Assembly (NCBI GenBank): GCA_963931435.1
Contig: OZ007012.1
Span: 992,001-1,056,000 of the forward strand
DNA from: Coprousia sp963931435
Lineage (GTDB): Bacteria > Actinomycetota > Coriobacteriia > Coriobacteriales > Coriobacteriaceae
DNA: 64,000 nt
Reading direction: 5' to 3'
The notes under the pieces were generated by a model. The model was not told where the DNA came from. It ran no database searches and saw only the letters and a program-made list of their open reading frames with translations. Of this stretch, positions 53,662-62,615 are shown piece after piece. Position 1 is the first letter of the stretch. Each line of letters starts with the position of its first letter. The translations under genes and the position numbers were made by a program.

Positions 53662-54477
53662 ATGGACCCGATTACCGTCGTCCTCATCATCCTAGTCGCC
53701 TTCCTTGCGGGCATGGAAGGCATCCTGGACGAGTTCCAGTTCCATCAGCCGCTCGTCGCCTGTACGCTCATCGGTCTGGTGAGCGGGCACCTGGTCGAGG
53801 GCATCATGCTCGGCGGCGCCCTGCAGATGATCGCGCTGGGTTGGGCCAACGTCGGCGCCGCCGTGGCGCCCGACGCGGCTCTCGCCTCGGTGGCCTCGGC
53901 CATCATCATGGTGCTCGCGCTGCAGGACCCCAACGTCAACCCCGATGACGCCCGCACCACCGCCATCGCGCTCGCCGTGCCGCTCTCCGTTGCCGGCCTG
54001 TTCCTTACCATGATCTGCCGCACGCTGGCCATCCCCATCGTGCACGCCATGGATTCGGCGGCCGCCAAGGGCAACTTTAAGGCCATCGACGCCCTCCAGA
54101 TCGTCGCCATCGCCATGCAGGGCGTGCGCATCGCCATCCCGGCCGCGGTCCTGTGCTTCGTCGATCCCACCATCGTCACGGCCGCCCTCGAGATGATGCC
54201 CGACTGGCTCTCCGGCGGCATGGCCGTGGGCGGTGGCATGATCGCCGCGGTCGGCTACGCCATGGTCATCAACATGATGGCCACCAAGGAGGTCTGGCCC
54301 TTCTTCGCGCTCGGCTTCGCCCTCGCGGCGCTCTCCGAGCTCACCCTCATCGCCCTCGGCGTCATCGGCGTCTCTCTCGCCCTTATCTACCTCGGCCTCA
54401 AGGAGCAGGCCAAGGCCTCGGGCGGCAGCGGAGGCTCCGGCGACCCGCTCGGTGACATCCTGAACGACTACGAGTAG
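53662..54477 (+). CDS. manY: mannose-family PTS EIIC
   Basis: The 271-residue membrane protein begins with an EIIC-Man segment (VVLIILVAFLAGMEGILDEFQFHQPLVA, abbreviated) and contains GHLVEGIMLGGALQMIALGW and about seven membrane segments. With EIID it forms the sugar channel. ATG follows AAGGAGG, nine bases past EIIAB. A Gly/Ser-rich cytosolic tail ends it. Confidence 0.95.
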   Translation: MDPITVVLIILVAFLAGMEGILDEFQFHQPLVACTLIGLVSGHLVEGIMLGGALQMIALGWANVGAAVAPDAALASVASAIIMVLALQDPNVNPDDARTTAIALAVPLSVAGLFLTMICRTLAIPIVHAMDSAAAKGNFKAIDALQIVAIAMQGVRIAIPAAVLCFVDPTIVTAALEMMPDWLSGGMAVGGGMIAAVGYAMVINMMATKEVWPFFALGFALAALSELTLIALGVIGVSLALIYLGLKEQAKASGGSGGSGDPLGDILNDYE

Positions 54478-54494
54478 GAAGGGAGGAGGACATC

Positions 54495-55415
54495 ATGGCA
54501 GAGAACAAGGTCACCCTATCCAAGAAGGAGCGCATGGCGGTCGCCTGGCGCCACCAGTTCCTGCAGGGCTCGTGGAACTACGAGCGCATGCAGAACGGCG
54601 GATGGTGCTACTCGATCATCCCCGCCATCAAGAAGCTCTATCCCGCCAAGGACGATCAGATCTCCGCGCTCAAGCGCCACATGGAGTTCTACAACACCCA
54701 TCCGTACGTCTCCGCTCCCGTCATGGGCGTCACCCTCGCCCTCGAGGAGGACCGCGCCAACGGCGCCCAGGTGGACGACGTCGCCATCCAGGGCGTGAAG
54801 GTGGGCATGATGGGACCCCTCGCCGGCGTGGGCGATCCCGTGTTCTGGTTCACGCTCCGTCCGATCCTGGGCGCGCTGGGCGCCTCGTTCGCGCTCTCCG
54901 GCTCCATCATCGGCCCGCTGCTGTTCTTCTTCGCGTGGAACATCATCCGCATGGCCTTCCTGTGGTACACCCAGGAGTTCGGCTACAAGGTCGGCACCTC
55001 CATCACCAAGGACCTTTCCGGCGGCCTCATGGGCAAGATCACCGAGGGCGCCTCGATCTTGGGCATGTTCATCATCGGCTCGCTCGTGCAGCGCTGGGTG
55101 TCTATCAGCTTCACGCCGGTCGTCTCCGAGGTGCCTCAAGCCGACGGCGCCTTCATCGATTGGTCGGCGATCACCGGCGACGCCGCGGGCATCAAGAGCG
55201 CGCTCGAGCAGTATGCCTCCCTCGGCGCCACGGGCCTGAACGAGATCAAGGTCACCACGCTTCAGGCGAACCTCGACTCGCTCATCCCGGGCCTCGCAGC
55301 CGTGGCGCTCACGCTGCTGTGCTGCTGGCTGCTCAAGAAGAAGGTCTCGCCGATCGTCATCATCTTGGCGCTCTTCGCCGTGGGCATCATCGGCCGCGTG
55401 CTGCAGATCATGTAG
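54495..55415 (+). CDS. manZ: mannose-family PTS EIID
   Basis: The 306-residue EIID protein has a cytosolic N-terminal part (FLQGSWNYERMQNGGWCYSI; FYNTHPYVSAPVMGVTLALEE, split). GVKVGMMGPLAGVGDPVFWF is the family hallmark, and C-terminal membrane segments follow. It completes the EIIAB-C-D transporter, which also serves as receptor for some bacteriocins and phages in other bacteria. ATG follows GGGAGGAGG. Confidence 0.95.
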   Translation: MAENKVTLSKKERMAVAWRHQFLQGSWNYERMQNGGWCYSIIPAIKKLYPAKDDQISALKRHMEFYNTHPYVSAPVMGVTLALEEDRANGAQVDDVAIQGVKVGMMGPLAGVGDPVFWFTLRPILGALGASFALSGSIIGPLLFFFAWNIIRMAFLWYTQEFGYKVGTSITKDLSGGLMGKITEGASILGMFIIGSLVQRWVSISFTPVVSEVPQADGAFIDWSAITGDAAGIKSALEQYASLGATGLNEIKVTTLQANLDSLIPGLAAVALTLLCCWLLKKKVSPIVIILALFAVGIIGRVLQIM

Positions 55416-55468
55416 CGCCGGTACCGTCCGCGCCGCGTGTCCGCCGCGCGGCGCGGGGCACGTATCCC

Positions 55469-55538
55469 GGGCCGCATCGCGCGGGGCCGCCGATCCTGGA
55501 GGGACCGGCGGCGCGCCCGCGGGTGCGGCCCGCTTTTC
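55469..55538 (+). terminator. PTS operon terminator
   Basis: A long GC-rich stem (55469-55493 with about 55507-55533) with a few internal mismatches and a CTTTTCT tail, 54 bases after EIID. Confidence 0.75.
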
Positions 55539-55836
55539 TATCGGTCGGATCTTCAGCCTAGGGCTCCCGTACACCCGGTCGCGCGACTGCGCGAGTGGTG
55601 TGCCCTGCGGCCCCCTCGGCAGGGAGTGCTCGGTTCAGGGCCTGCATGCCGGCGCGTGGCTGGCGTATCATGGGACGGGATCTGGTCCGCGCGGGCCGGG
55701 CGGGCCGATGGGTCGCCTTGCTCGCGCGGACGATGCCGGTCATTCCGTCACGGCCCTCGAGGTGCATGCGATTTTGCGCCCGGCTTCACAATCGGATTCG
55801 TATCCCCGGGAAACGGGGGAGGGGAAGGGGGTCCTC
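55539..55836 (+). other. leader region of the DUF956 gene
   Basis: This is the remainder of a 421-base gap. TATCAT (55666-55671) resembles the -10 of the zinc-ribbon genes but has only a poor -35 (TGCATG, 55643-55648). The start of the next gene is preceded by a long purine run. I see no gene. Confidence 0.3.
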
Positions 55837-56223
55837 ATGGCCCAGTCGCAGAACACGCGGGTCGACTACACCGTGCGCGCCACCTCGTTTCTCGGTCTCA
55901 CCTCCTATGGCGACGTCATGGTGGGCGATCGGGCCTTCGAGTTCTACAACGAGCGCAACGTGGAGGACTATATCCAGATACCCTGGGACGAGATCGAGCG
56001 CGTCTCCGCCTCGATCGTCGCCGGCGGCCGGTGGATACCGCGCTTCGCCATCGAGACCAAGTCGAGCGGAACGTTTTCCTTCTCCACGCGTGACAACCGC
56101 CGCACGCTCCGGGCGATGCGCGATCATCTGAGCGACGCCCAGCTCGTGCGCTCGCCGAGCTTCTTCCAGGTCATCGGCTGGGGCGTGCGCGGGCTCGTCC
56201 GCCGCGTCACCGGCAGGGGGTAG
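55837..56223 (+). CDS. DUF956 family protein (ManO-like)
   Basis: The 128-residue protein matches DUF956 in length and pattern: TSFLGLTSYGDVMVGDRAFEFYN, IQIPWDEIERV and FSFSTRDNRRTLRAMRDHL. DUF956 genes (manO) almost always accompany mannose-PTS operons and probably modulate them. Here it lies behind the PTS terminator with its own leader. ATG follows GGGGAGGGGAAGGGGG, an unusually long purine tract. Confidence 0.88.
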   Translation: MAQSQNTRVDYTVRATSFLGLTSYGDVMVGDRAFEFYNERNVEDYIQIPWDEIERVSASIVAGGRWIPRFAIETKSSGTFSFSTRDNRRTLRAMRDHLSDAQLVRSPSFFQVIGWGVRGLVRRVTGRG

Positions 56224-56256
56224 CGGACCTCCGTCTGTCGCCACGCCATCGGTTTT

Positions 56257-56285
56257 TTGTGAGGTCGTAGGGCGTGCGGTAAACT
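56257..56285 (+). promoter_or_regulatory. mltG promoter
   Basis: TTGTGA (56257-56262), a 17-base spacer and TAAACT (56280-56285), 66 bases before the mltG start. Confidence 0.55.
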
Positions 56286-56350
56286 TACACACGTTTCTAT
56301 GCCTTTTTGCGATGTGCCGCGCGCGGGGCGCGGCGGCGGAGGGAGAGCCT

Positions 56351-57589
56351 GTGCCCAACGAGAATCGATCCGGATCACGGTTCAACGGATCCCGCGCGTC
56401 CGAGCGGGGCGCCGCCGGCAGAGCGGGCGGCGCGCGCTTCCGGGCCGCGGCCCCCTCCGGTGGCGCGGCGCATCGCCACGTGCACGGCGGCGTCCAGCCG
56501 GCCTACACCCGGCGCGGCGCGCGGCGCGCGGGCTCTCCGGCGCCGGTCGCGGTCGGCATCGTGGTCGCCATCGCCGTGCTCGCCCTCCTCGTGCTCATCG
56601 GGCTTCCCGCGCTCGGCTCCCTTCTGGGCGGAGGGGACCAGGGCGAGATCCAGGCCGGCGTCCAGGTCGAGCTGACCATCCCCGAGGGCTCGAGCGGCGA
56701 CGCGATCGCGAGCATCCTCTCCGAGAACGACGTCATCCCCGATCCGCAGGATTATTACGCCGCCGTGCGCGCCCTGCAGGCCGACGCCCTGCTCAAGCCC
56801 GGCACCTACTCGTTCCAGACCCTGCAGGATCCCGAAGAGGTCGTTCGCCAGCTCATGGAGGGTCCCAACGTGACGGGCCCCACCCTCACGATCCCCGAGG
56901 GGCTCACTGTCGAGCAGACCGCGGCGCAGGTGGAGGAGGCCCTCGGCATCCCGGCGGAGGACTTCATCGCCCAGGCGAAGGCGAGCAACTACGCGGACGA
57001 CTACGCGTTCCTCTCCGGGGCCGCCGACGACTCGCTCGAGGGGTTCCTGTATCCCAAGACCTACTCGTTCGCCTACGACACCACGGCGGCGGGTTCGCCG
57101 GGGCCCAAGTCCGATGACGTCATCCGCGCCATGCTCGACCAGTACCAGCTCGAGGTGGCTTCGCTCGACTTCGATGCGGCCCGCGAGCTCGTGAGGGATC
57201 GCTACGGCATCGAGATGACCGATTACGACTTCCTTACGCTCGCCTCCATCATCGAGCGCGAGGCGCTGACCGACGAGCAGCGCTACAACGTCTCCTCGAC
57301 GTTCTACAACCGCTTCGAGGCGGGCATGCCGCTGCAGAGCGATGCCACCATGATGTACGTCACGGGCGGCGAGGTCACCGCTGACGACCTCAAGGTCGAG
57401 AGCCCCTACAACACCTATCTCAACGAGGGACTGCCGCCCACGCCCATCTGCGCGCCCTCCCTCGCCTCCATCCAGGCGGCGCTTGAGCCGGCCGACACCG
57501 ACTACCTCTACTTCTTCATCAACTACGACGAAGCGTACTTCTCGCGGACCTATGACGAGCACCTCCAAGCCATCGAGGAGAACCGCTGA
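56351..57589 (+). CDS. mltG: endolytic murein transglycosylase MltG
   Basis: The 412-residue YceG-like protein has a Gly/Arg/Ala-rich cytosolic N-terminus (1-62), one membrane segment (about 64-88) and an extracellular LysM-like then catalytic domain. SIIEREA carries the catalytic Glu. LQSDATMMY and SPYNTYLNEGLPPTPICAPS match family motifs; the usual DPT is DAT here. It trims nascent glycan strands. GTG at 56351 with GGAGGGAGAG fits. The next gene overlaps by one base. Confidence 0.94.
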   Translation: MPNENRSGSRFNGSRASERGAAGRAGGARFRAAAPSGGAAHRHVHGGVQPAYTRRGARRAGSPAPVAVGIVVAIAVLALLVLIGLPALGSLLGGGDQGEIQAGVQVELTIPEGSSGDAIASILSENDVIPDPQDYYAAVRALQADALLKPGTYSFQTLQDPEEVVRQLMEGPNVTGPTLTIPEGLTVEQTAAQVEEALGIPAEDFIAQAKASNYADDYAFLSGAADDSLEGFLYPKTYSFAYDTTAAGSPGPKSDDVIRAMLDQYQLEVASLDFDAARELVRDRYGIEMTDYDFLTLASIIEREALTDEQRYNVSSTFYNRFEAGMPLQSDATMMYVTGGEVTADDLKVESPYNTYLNEGLPPTPICAPSLASIQAALEPADTDYLYFFINYDEAYFSRTYDEHLQAIEENR

Positions 57590-58086
57590 TGGGCATCGCC
57601 ACCCCCGCGCGCTACGTCGCCTCGGTCGAGAGGATCGATCTGGGGGAGCTCTGGCGCTCCGGCAAGCGCGCCCTTCTGCTGGACCGCGACAACACCCTCG
57701 TGCCGCGCGACCGCGCCACGGCGCCCGCCTCGGTGGCGAGCTGGCTCGACGAGGCCCGTGCGCGGGGCTTCGAACTGTGCATGGTTTCCAACAACTGGCA
57801 TCGCGACGAGGTGGCGCGCTCCTCGCGCGAGCTCGGACTCGACGCCATCGCCTTCGCCTGCAAGCCCCTGCCCTTCGCCCTGAAGCGGGGGATGGCGCGC
57901 CTCTCCGTCGATCCCGGCCGCGCCGTCATGATCGGCGACCAGCTCTACACCGACGTCATCGCGGGCAACCTGGCCGGTGTCGAGACCATCCTCGTGCGGC
58001 CCCAGGCCACGGCCGATCTGTGGTACACGCACATCTTCCGGATCTTCGAGCGCCGCGCGCTTTCCGGCGTGCCCTGCGAGGAGTAA
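57589..58086 (+). CDS. YqeG-family HAD phosphatase
   Basis: The 165-residue HAD IIIA protein has motif I LLLDRDNTLVP, motif II MVSNN, a Lys in CKPLPFALK and motif IV GDQLYTDVIAGNLAG. YqeG relatives include phosphatidylglycerophosphate phosphatases and are widespread in Gram-positives; the substrate is unproven. One-base overlap with mltG and a 6-base gap to aroK indicate one operon. Confidence 0.9.
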   Translation: MGIATPARYVASVERIDLGELWRSGKRALLLDRDNTLVPRDRATAPASVASWLDEARARGFELCMVSNNWHRDEVARSSRELGLDAIAFACKPLPFALKRGMARLSVDPGRAVMIGDQLYTDVIAGNLAGVETILVRPQATADLWYTHIFRIFERRALSGVPCEE

Positions 58087-58092
58087 TCGCGC

Positions 58093-58626
58093 ATGGGCGG
58101 TACCTCGAAGCGCGGCTGCGACCACATCTTCTTCATCGGGTTCCTCGGTGCGGGCAAGTCCACCCTCGCGCGCAACCTCGGACGGATGTTCAACCGGCGC
58201 TACGTGGACACCGACCGGCTCGTCGAGAGGAGGCGCGGCCGCTCGGTGGCGCGCATCTTCGCCCAGGAGGGCGAGGCGCGCTTCCGGGAGCTGGAGACCC
58301 AGGCGCTCGCCTCGCTCAAGGCCGAGCGCAGCCTGCTCGTCTCCTGCGGGGGCGGCATCGTGGAGACGGAGCGCAACATCGCCCTCATGCACGCCATGGG
58401 CTACTGCGTCTACCTCGATGGCGATCTGGCCGACTCGCTCCGCCAGATCCGCTCCACGGTCGCCCGCCCCGACTTCAAATCGCCCGAGCACGCGGCGCGG
58501 CTCCTTGAGCACCGCCGTCCCCTTTACGAGCGCGCGGCGGACATCATCGTCGACATCCGCGGCTCGTCCTTCTCAGAGGTAACCTATCGGTGTGCCGAGA
58601 TGCTATTGGAGCGTGGTCTTCTATGA
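58093..58626 (+). CDS. aroK: shikimate kinase
   Basis: The 177-residue P-loop kinase has Walker A GFLGAGKSTLARNL, the substrate motif DTDRLVERR with EARFRELE, VSCGGGIVETERN and the lid RPDFKSPEHAARLLEHRRPLY (split). It phosphorylates shikimate. Its stop overlaps the next gene (ATGA). It is complete and carries the expected residues, in contrast to the AroB homologue beside it. Confidence 0.93.
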   Translation: MGGTSKRGCDHIFFIGFLGAGKSTLARNLGRMFNRRYVDTDRLVERRRGRSVARIFAQEGEARFRELETQALASLKAERSLLVSCGGGIVETERNIALMHAMGYCVYLDGDLADSLRQIRSTVARPDFKSPEHAARLLEHRRPLYERAADIIVDIRGSSFSEVTYRCAEMLLERGLL

Positions 58627-59738
58627 CGTTGCGTCGTCTTCTGCTCAACTTCGGTCCGCGCAGCGTCGACTTCCGCATCGGGGTCGACGGGCTCTCCGAG
58701 GTCAAGAAGCTCGCCCTGGGCGCGGTGGGCGTGCCTCTGCGCTGCCTGGTGGTGAGTGATGGATCGCTGGGCGCAGAGCGCCTGGCCTCGCTCAAGCTCT
58801 CCCTCATGGACGGCGGCTTCACCGTCACCGTGCATGATGTCGCGACTGCGCCCCGCGCCCGTCTCGCGGACGCCGAGGACCTCTTCGACGCGTTCGGCCG
58901 CGCGGGCATCACCCAGGGCGACCTGGTGGTCGCCACGGGCGCCGCCGCGACCTGCGCGCTCGCGGCCTTCTGCGCGCGGCTGTGGTGCGCGGGCACGCCG
59001 TGCCTGCTCGTGCCCGCCACGCTCGACGGATTCGTCACCGCATCGACCGCAGGCCCCGTCTTCGACACGGACGCGAGCTTCGGCCTGGTGTCGCTGCGTC
59101 CCGAGCCCTCGGTGGTGCTCGCCGACGTCTCGCTGCTCGCGGGCGCGGCGCCCCGGGACCTCGCGCTCGGGCGCGTGCTCCTCGCCGGGGCGCATCTCGC
59201 CGACAGCAAGCGCAGCTGGACGCGCTTCATAGAGGACGCCCCCCGCATCGCCGCCGGCGACGAGCTGGCGCTCATCCAGGCGGTGTGCACCTCGCAGACC
59301 GGACGGCGCCTCGTGCTCACCTCGGCCAACCCCTCGTCGCGCCATGGGCTCGAGTTCGGCCAGACGAGCGCCCGGGCGCTCCGCGCCTGCCTGGGGCCGG
59401 ACGTCCCCTGGGCCCAGCTGCTCGCCGAGGGCATGCGCTTCGAGGCGCGCCTGGGCGTCGACGCGTCCTCGTTTCCCGTCGACGACATGTTCTCCTTCGA
59501 TGACGCCCTCGCCGACTTGGGAATCGAGGAGCTGCCGATGCGTCTCGACCCGGACGCGTTCGTCCGCGCGATTCGCGCCGACCAGGAGGCGCGCACCAAC
59601 CGGCGCCTCTTCGCGCTTCCGAAGGCGCTGGGCAGCATCCGACTGGCCGGCGTCGACGACGACCTGCTGCGCGCCCACGCCGAGGCGTTCCTGGCGTCGC
59701 GCGCCGAGATCGCCGACGAGGAGGGGGCCGAGCGCTAG
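58623..59738 (+). CDS. degenerate 3-dehydroquinate synthase homologue
   Basis: The 371-residue protein aligns in length and order with AroB and occupies the aroK-aroB-pepP-efp position, but catalytic motifs are altered. GGGVxGDLxGF is replaced by VATGAAATCALAAF. PTTLLAQVDSSVGGK becomes PATLDGFVTAS. NxGHTxGHAxE becomes EFGQTSARALR, and the HGEAV region becomes AQLLAEG. All expected metal-binding His and Glu appear lost. It may be a non-catalytic paralogue or have a new role. The frame is intact with good codon use, so it is not simple decay. ATGA overlap with aroK. Confidence 0.75.
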   Translation: MTLRRLLLNFGPRSVDFRIGVDGLSEVKKLALGAVGVPLRCLVVSDGSLGAERLASLKLSLMDGGFTVTVHDVATAPRARLADAEDLFDAFGRAGITQGDLVVATGAAATCALAAFCARLWCAGTPCLLVPATLDGFVTASTAGPVFDTDASFGLVSLRPEPSVVLADVSLLAGAAPRDLALGRVLLAGAHLADSKRSWTRFIEDAPRIAAGDELALIQAVCTSQTGRRLVLTSANPSSRHGLEFGQTSARALRACLGPDVPWAQLLAEGMRFEARLGVDASSFPVDDMFSFDDALADLGIEELPMRLDPDAFVRAIRADQEARTNRRLFALPKALGSIRLAGVDDDLLRAHAEAFLASRAEIADEEGAER

Positions 59739-59790
59739 GCTTCCCGCCGCTGACGCCGCATCCGCATCACTTGAAGAGAAAGGATCACCC

Positions 59791-60918
59791 ATGTCCCAGC
59801 CCACCGGTCCCGCATCCCGCGTCGCGCGCCTGCGCGCCCTCATGGTCGAGCGCGGCTACGATGCCGCCATCGTGCGCGACGAGGCCAACCTGCGCTGGCT
59901 CACCGGCTGCCAGGGCGTGTTCGATTTCACGGGCGAGCTGCCGCACTGCGCCTTCATCACCCGTGACGCCCTGTACCTCCATACCGATTCGCGCTATTTC
60001 AACAGCTTCGCCGAGCGCATGCCCGCCGGACACGGATGGGCCCTCGACATGGAGGTCATCGACATCCCCCGCTGGGCCGCCGAGCGCGCCCGCGACGCGC
60101 GCTGCCGGGTGGTGGCGATCGAGGACACCTGCGAGCTCTCCTTCCACACCGGGCTCGTCCGCGGGCTCGAGGACGCGGGCATCGCCTGCGCCGTGGCCCA
60201 GATGCATGGCGACCTGCGCTGCATGCGCGCCGTGAAGGACGCCGAGGAGATCGAGCTCATGCGCGCGGCCCAGGCCATCACCGACGAGGCCTTCCAGCAC
60301 ATGCTCGGCTTCATCCGGCCCGGCCTCACCGAGAAGGAGATCAAGCTGGAGCTCGAGAACCACATGTACGCCCACGGCGCCGACGGCCTGGCGTTCACCT
60401 CCATCGTCGCCTCGGGCCCCAACACCGCCAACCCCCACGCCATCAGCTCGGACCGCGTGGTGGAGAAGGGCGACTTCGTGCTCATGGACTACGGCGCGCG
60501 CTACCGCGACTACGACTCCGACATGACGCGCACCGTCGTGGTGGGCGAGCCGAGCGCCGAGCAGCGCGCGATCTACGACCTCGTGCAGCGCACCCACGAG
60601 GAGTGCGTGCGCGCCATCCACGGCGGCGTGGACGGCAGCGACATCCACAACCTCTCCGTCAAGATCATCTCGGAGGCCGGCTACGGCGCCTACTACGGCC
60701 ACGGCCTCGGACACGGGGTGGGGATCGACATCCACGAGCTGCCCAACTTCGGCCGCAAGAGCAACATCGTCGAGACGGGCGCCGTCATCACCGTTGAGCC
60801 CGGCGTCTACCTGCCCGGCGTGGGCGGCGTGCGCCTGGAGGACTACGGCGTGGTGACCGAGGACGGCTTCGATCCCTTCACCGCGAGCCCCCACGAGCTC
60901 CAGGTCATCGACTGCTAA
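59791..60918 (+). CDS. pepP: M24 Xaa-Pro aminopeptidase-type peptidase
   Basis: The 375-residue protein has an N-terminal creatinase-like domain (about 1-135) and a pita-bread M24 domain. The five metal ligands are visible: MDYGA, SDMTRT, GHGLGH, TVEPGVY and RLEDYG. It removes N-terminal residues preceding proline. ATG at 59791 follows AGAGAAAGGA. Directly upstream of efp, a conserved pairing. Confidence 0.93.
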   Translation: MSQPTGPASRVARLRALMVERGYDAAIVRDEANLRWLTGCQGVFDFTGELPHCAFITRDALYLHTDSRYFNSFAERMPAGHGWALDMEVIDIPRWAAERARDARCRVVAIEDTCELSFHTGLVRGLEDAGIACAVAQMHGDLRCMRAVKDAEEIELMRAAQAITDEAFQHMLGFIRPGLTEKEIKLELENHMYAHGADGLAFTSIVASGPNTANPHAISSDRVVEKGDFVLMDYGARYRDYDSDMTRTVVVGEPSAEQRAIYDLVQRTHEECVRAIHGGVDGSDIHNLSVKIISEAGYGAYYGHGLGHGVGIDIHELPNFGRKSNIVETGAVITVEPGVYLPGVGGVRLEDYGVVTEDGFDPFTASPHELQVIDC

Positions 60919-60977
60919 CAGGGGGCTGCCGGCGCCGGCCGGGGCGCGCGGCGCCTTCGCGCTCCGAGCCGGGCGCG

Positions 60978-60995
60978 CGGGGCGTCTGCGCCCCG
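60978..60995 (+). terminator. hairpin between pepP and efp
   Basis: A perfect 7-bp stem with a TCTG loop, nested in further GC-rich pairing (AGCCG with CGGCT), 60 bases after pepP. It has no U-tract. TATACT at 61082-61087 may be the efp -10, with no clear -35. Confidence 0.3.
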
Positions 60996-61146
60996 ACCGT
61001 CTCGGCTGGCGCCATCGCGGGCCCGCGGGCCGCGGCTTGTGGATTCGCGACGCCTCCACGCGCCGGAGTCGCGCAAGGAGGTATACTTACGAAACGAATG
61101 CAGAGTCTGCGCCTGCTTCGGGCGCGCGTTGTTAGAAAGGCACTTC

Positions 61147-61710
61147 ATGGCGAGCATCACCACTGCTGACTTCAAGAACGGCATGGGCCTTCGCATCAAG
61201 GACAAGGTCGTCACCATCGTCGAGTTCCAGCACGTCAAGCCGGGCAAGGGCGGCGCGTTCGTGCGCTACAAGACCAAGGACCTCAAGAGCGGCCGCGTGG
61301 TGGAGAACACCTGCAACGCCGGCACCAAGTTCGAGAGCGTGACCCTCACCACCACCGAGATGCAGTACCTCTACAACGACGGCGACAACTACGTCTTCAT
61401 GAACATGGAGACCTACGACCAGGTCCCCGTGCCGGAGGACTTCATCGGCGACAACGCCAAGTGGCTCAAGGAGAACGACGTCTGCCAGCTGCTCTACGCC
61501 GATGACGAGCTCATGGGCGTGAACCCGCCGATGTTCATCGAGGTCGAGATCACCCAGACCGATCCGGGCTTCAAGGGCGATACCGTCCAGGGCTCCACCA
61601 AGCCCGCGACCATCGAGACCGGCGCCACCATCCAGGTGCCGATGTACCTCAACCAGGGTGACATGATCAAGGTCGACACGCGCGACGGCAAGTTCGTCTC
61701 CCGCGTGTAG
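61147..61710 (+). CDS. efp: elongation factor P
   Basis: The 187-residue, three-domain EF-P has KPGKGGAF at the domain I loop tip, with Lys flanked by Gly where modification occurs in other species, and the C-terminal signature motif NQGDMIKVDTRDGKFVSRV. It relieves ribosome stalling at polyproline. ATG at 61147 follows AGAAAGG. No obvious modification gene (epmA/B, earP, ymfI) is nearby. Confidence 0.97.
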   Translation: MASITTADFKNGMGLRIKDKVVTIVEFQHVKPGKGGAFVRYKTKDLKSGRVVENTCNAGTKFESVTLTTTEMQYLYNDGDNYVFMNMETYDQVPVPEDFIGDNAKWLKENDVCQLLYADDELMGVNPPMFIEVEITQTDPGFKGDTVQGSTKPATIETGATIQVPMYLNQGDMIKVDTRDGKFVSRV

Positions 61711-61751
61711 CCCCGATCCCCGTATCCAACGCTCAAGGAATGAGGGAGCAC

Positions 61752-62111
61752 ATGAGTCAAGAGATCTTCATCGCCGGCATCGGCATCGCGCCCGAGGTGC
61801 TCACCGCCATCGTCTCCCGCTCCGTGGAGGAGGTCGAGGGGATCGCCTCCGTGGGCATGAAGGACCTCGCCACGAGCCTGGTCTCCATGTTCGCCGCGCG
61901 TTCCACCGCGCCCGCGCCCTCGGTCGAGGCCACCGTGGTCGATGACAAACTCTCCGTCACCGTGCACGTCACGGTGTTCTTCGGGTATCCCTTCAAGAAG
62001 CTCGCCGAGGCCGTGCGCGAGGCGACGCTGCGCGCCATCGACGCCCAGGTCGGTGTCGAGGTCGAGCGCGTCGACGTGTGCATCGACGGCCTGGTGTTCC
62101 CCAAGGAGTAG
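61752..62111 (+). CDS. Asp23/Gls24 family protein, second copy
   Basis: The 119-residue protein has the Asp23 pattern (IAPEVLTAIVSRSVEEVEGIASVG, VEATVVDDKLSVTVHVTV, VERVDVCIDGLVFP, in part). It sits between efp and nusB, the position of yqhY in Bacillus (efp-accBC-yqhY-nusB), where YqhY is linked to acetyl-CoA carboxylase activity. ATG at 61752 follows GAGGGAG; an ATG four codons earlier is possible. The accBC genes are absent here. Confidence 0.88.
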   Translation: MSQEIFIAGIGIAPEVLTAIVSRSVEEVEGIASVGMKDLATSLVSMFAARSTAPAPSVEATVVDDKLSVTVHVTVFFGYPFKKLAEAVREATLRAIDAQVGVEVERVDVCIDGLVFPKE

Positions 62112-62117
62112 ACGCCC

Positions 62118-62615
62118 GTGAGTTTGAGAGTGGAACGCGGCCGCACGCGCGCCCGCAGCCAAGCCATGCAGCTCCTGTTCCAGGCTGAGGCCCTCGATGT
62201 GCCGCTGGAGGACGTCCTCTCCGGGGACTACCTGCTTTCCAAGGGTCCGCTGGATGATTTCGCCGTCGAGCTCGCCGAGGGGTGCTACGCCCATCTCGAC
62301 GAGGTGGACGCGGTGCTCGGGCGCGTCTCGGACAACTGGCGGCTCGACCGCATGCCCGGAACCGACCGCAATCTCATGCGCATCGCCGTGTACGAGATGC
62401 GCTACGCCCCCGAGCGCCTGACGGACGCCATAGTCATCAACGAGGCCGTGGAGATCGCCAAGGCCTACGGCACCGACGAGTCCTCGCGCTTCGTGAACGG
62501 CGTGCTGGGGCGCGTCTCACGTCTTGATGCCTCCGTCTTCGACGCGGAACCCGACCAGGCAGCCGAGGCGGCGCCCATCGCGTCCGAGGCGCCGGCGACG
62601 GGGGACGAGGCCTGA
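62118..62615 (+). CDS. nusB: transcription antitermination protein NusB
   Basis: The 165-residue helical protein has the NusB motifs RTRARSQAMQLLFQ, LDRMPGTDRNLMRIAVYEM and AIVINEAVEIAKAYGTDESSRFVNGVLG (split). It joins NusE in rRNA antitermination. The GTG start has AAGGAG ten bases upstream, inside the previous gene's end. The last base overlaps xseB. Confidence 0.95.
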   Translation: MSLRVERGRTRARSQAMQLLFQAEALDVPLEDVLSGDYLLSKGPLDDFAVELAEGCYAHLDEVDAVLGRVSDNWRLDRMPGTDRNLMRIAVYEMRYAPERLTDAIVINEAVEIAKAYGTDESSRFVNGVLGRVSRLDASVFDAEPDQAAEAAPIASEAPATGDEA

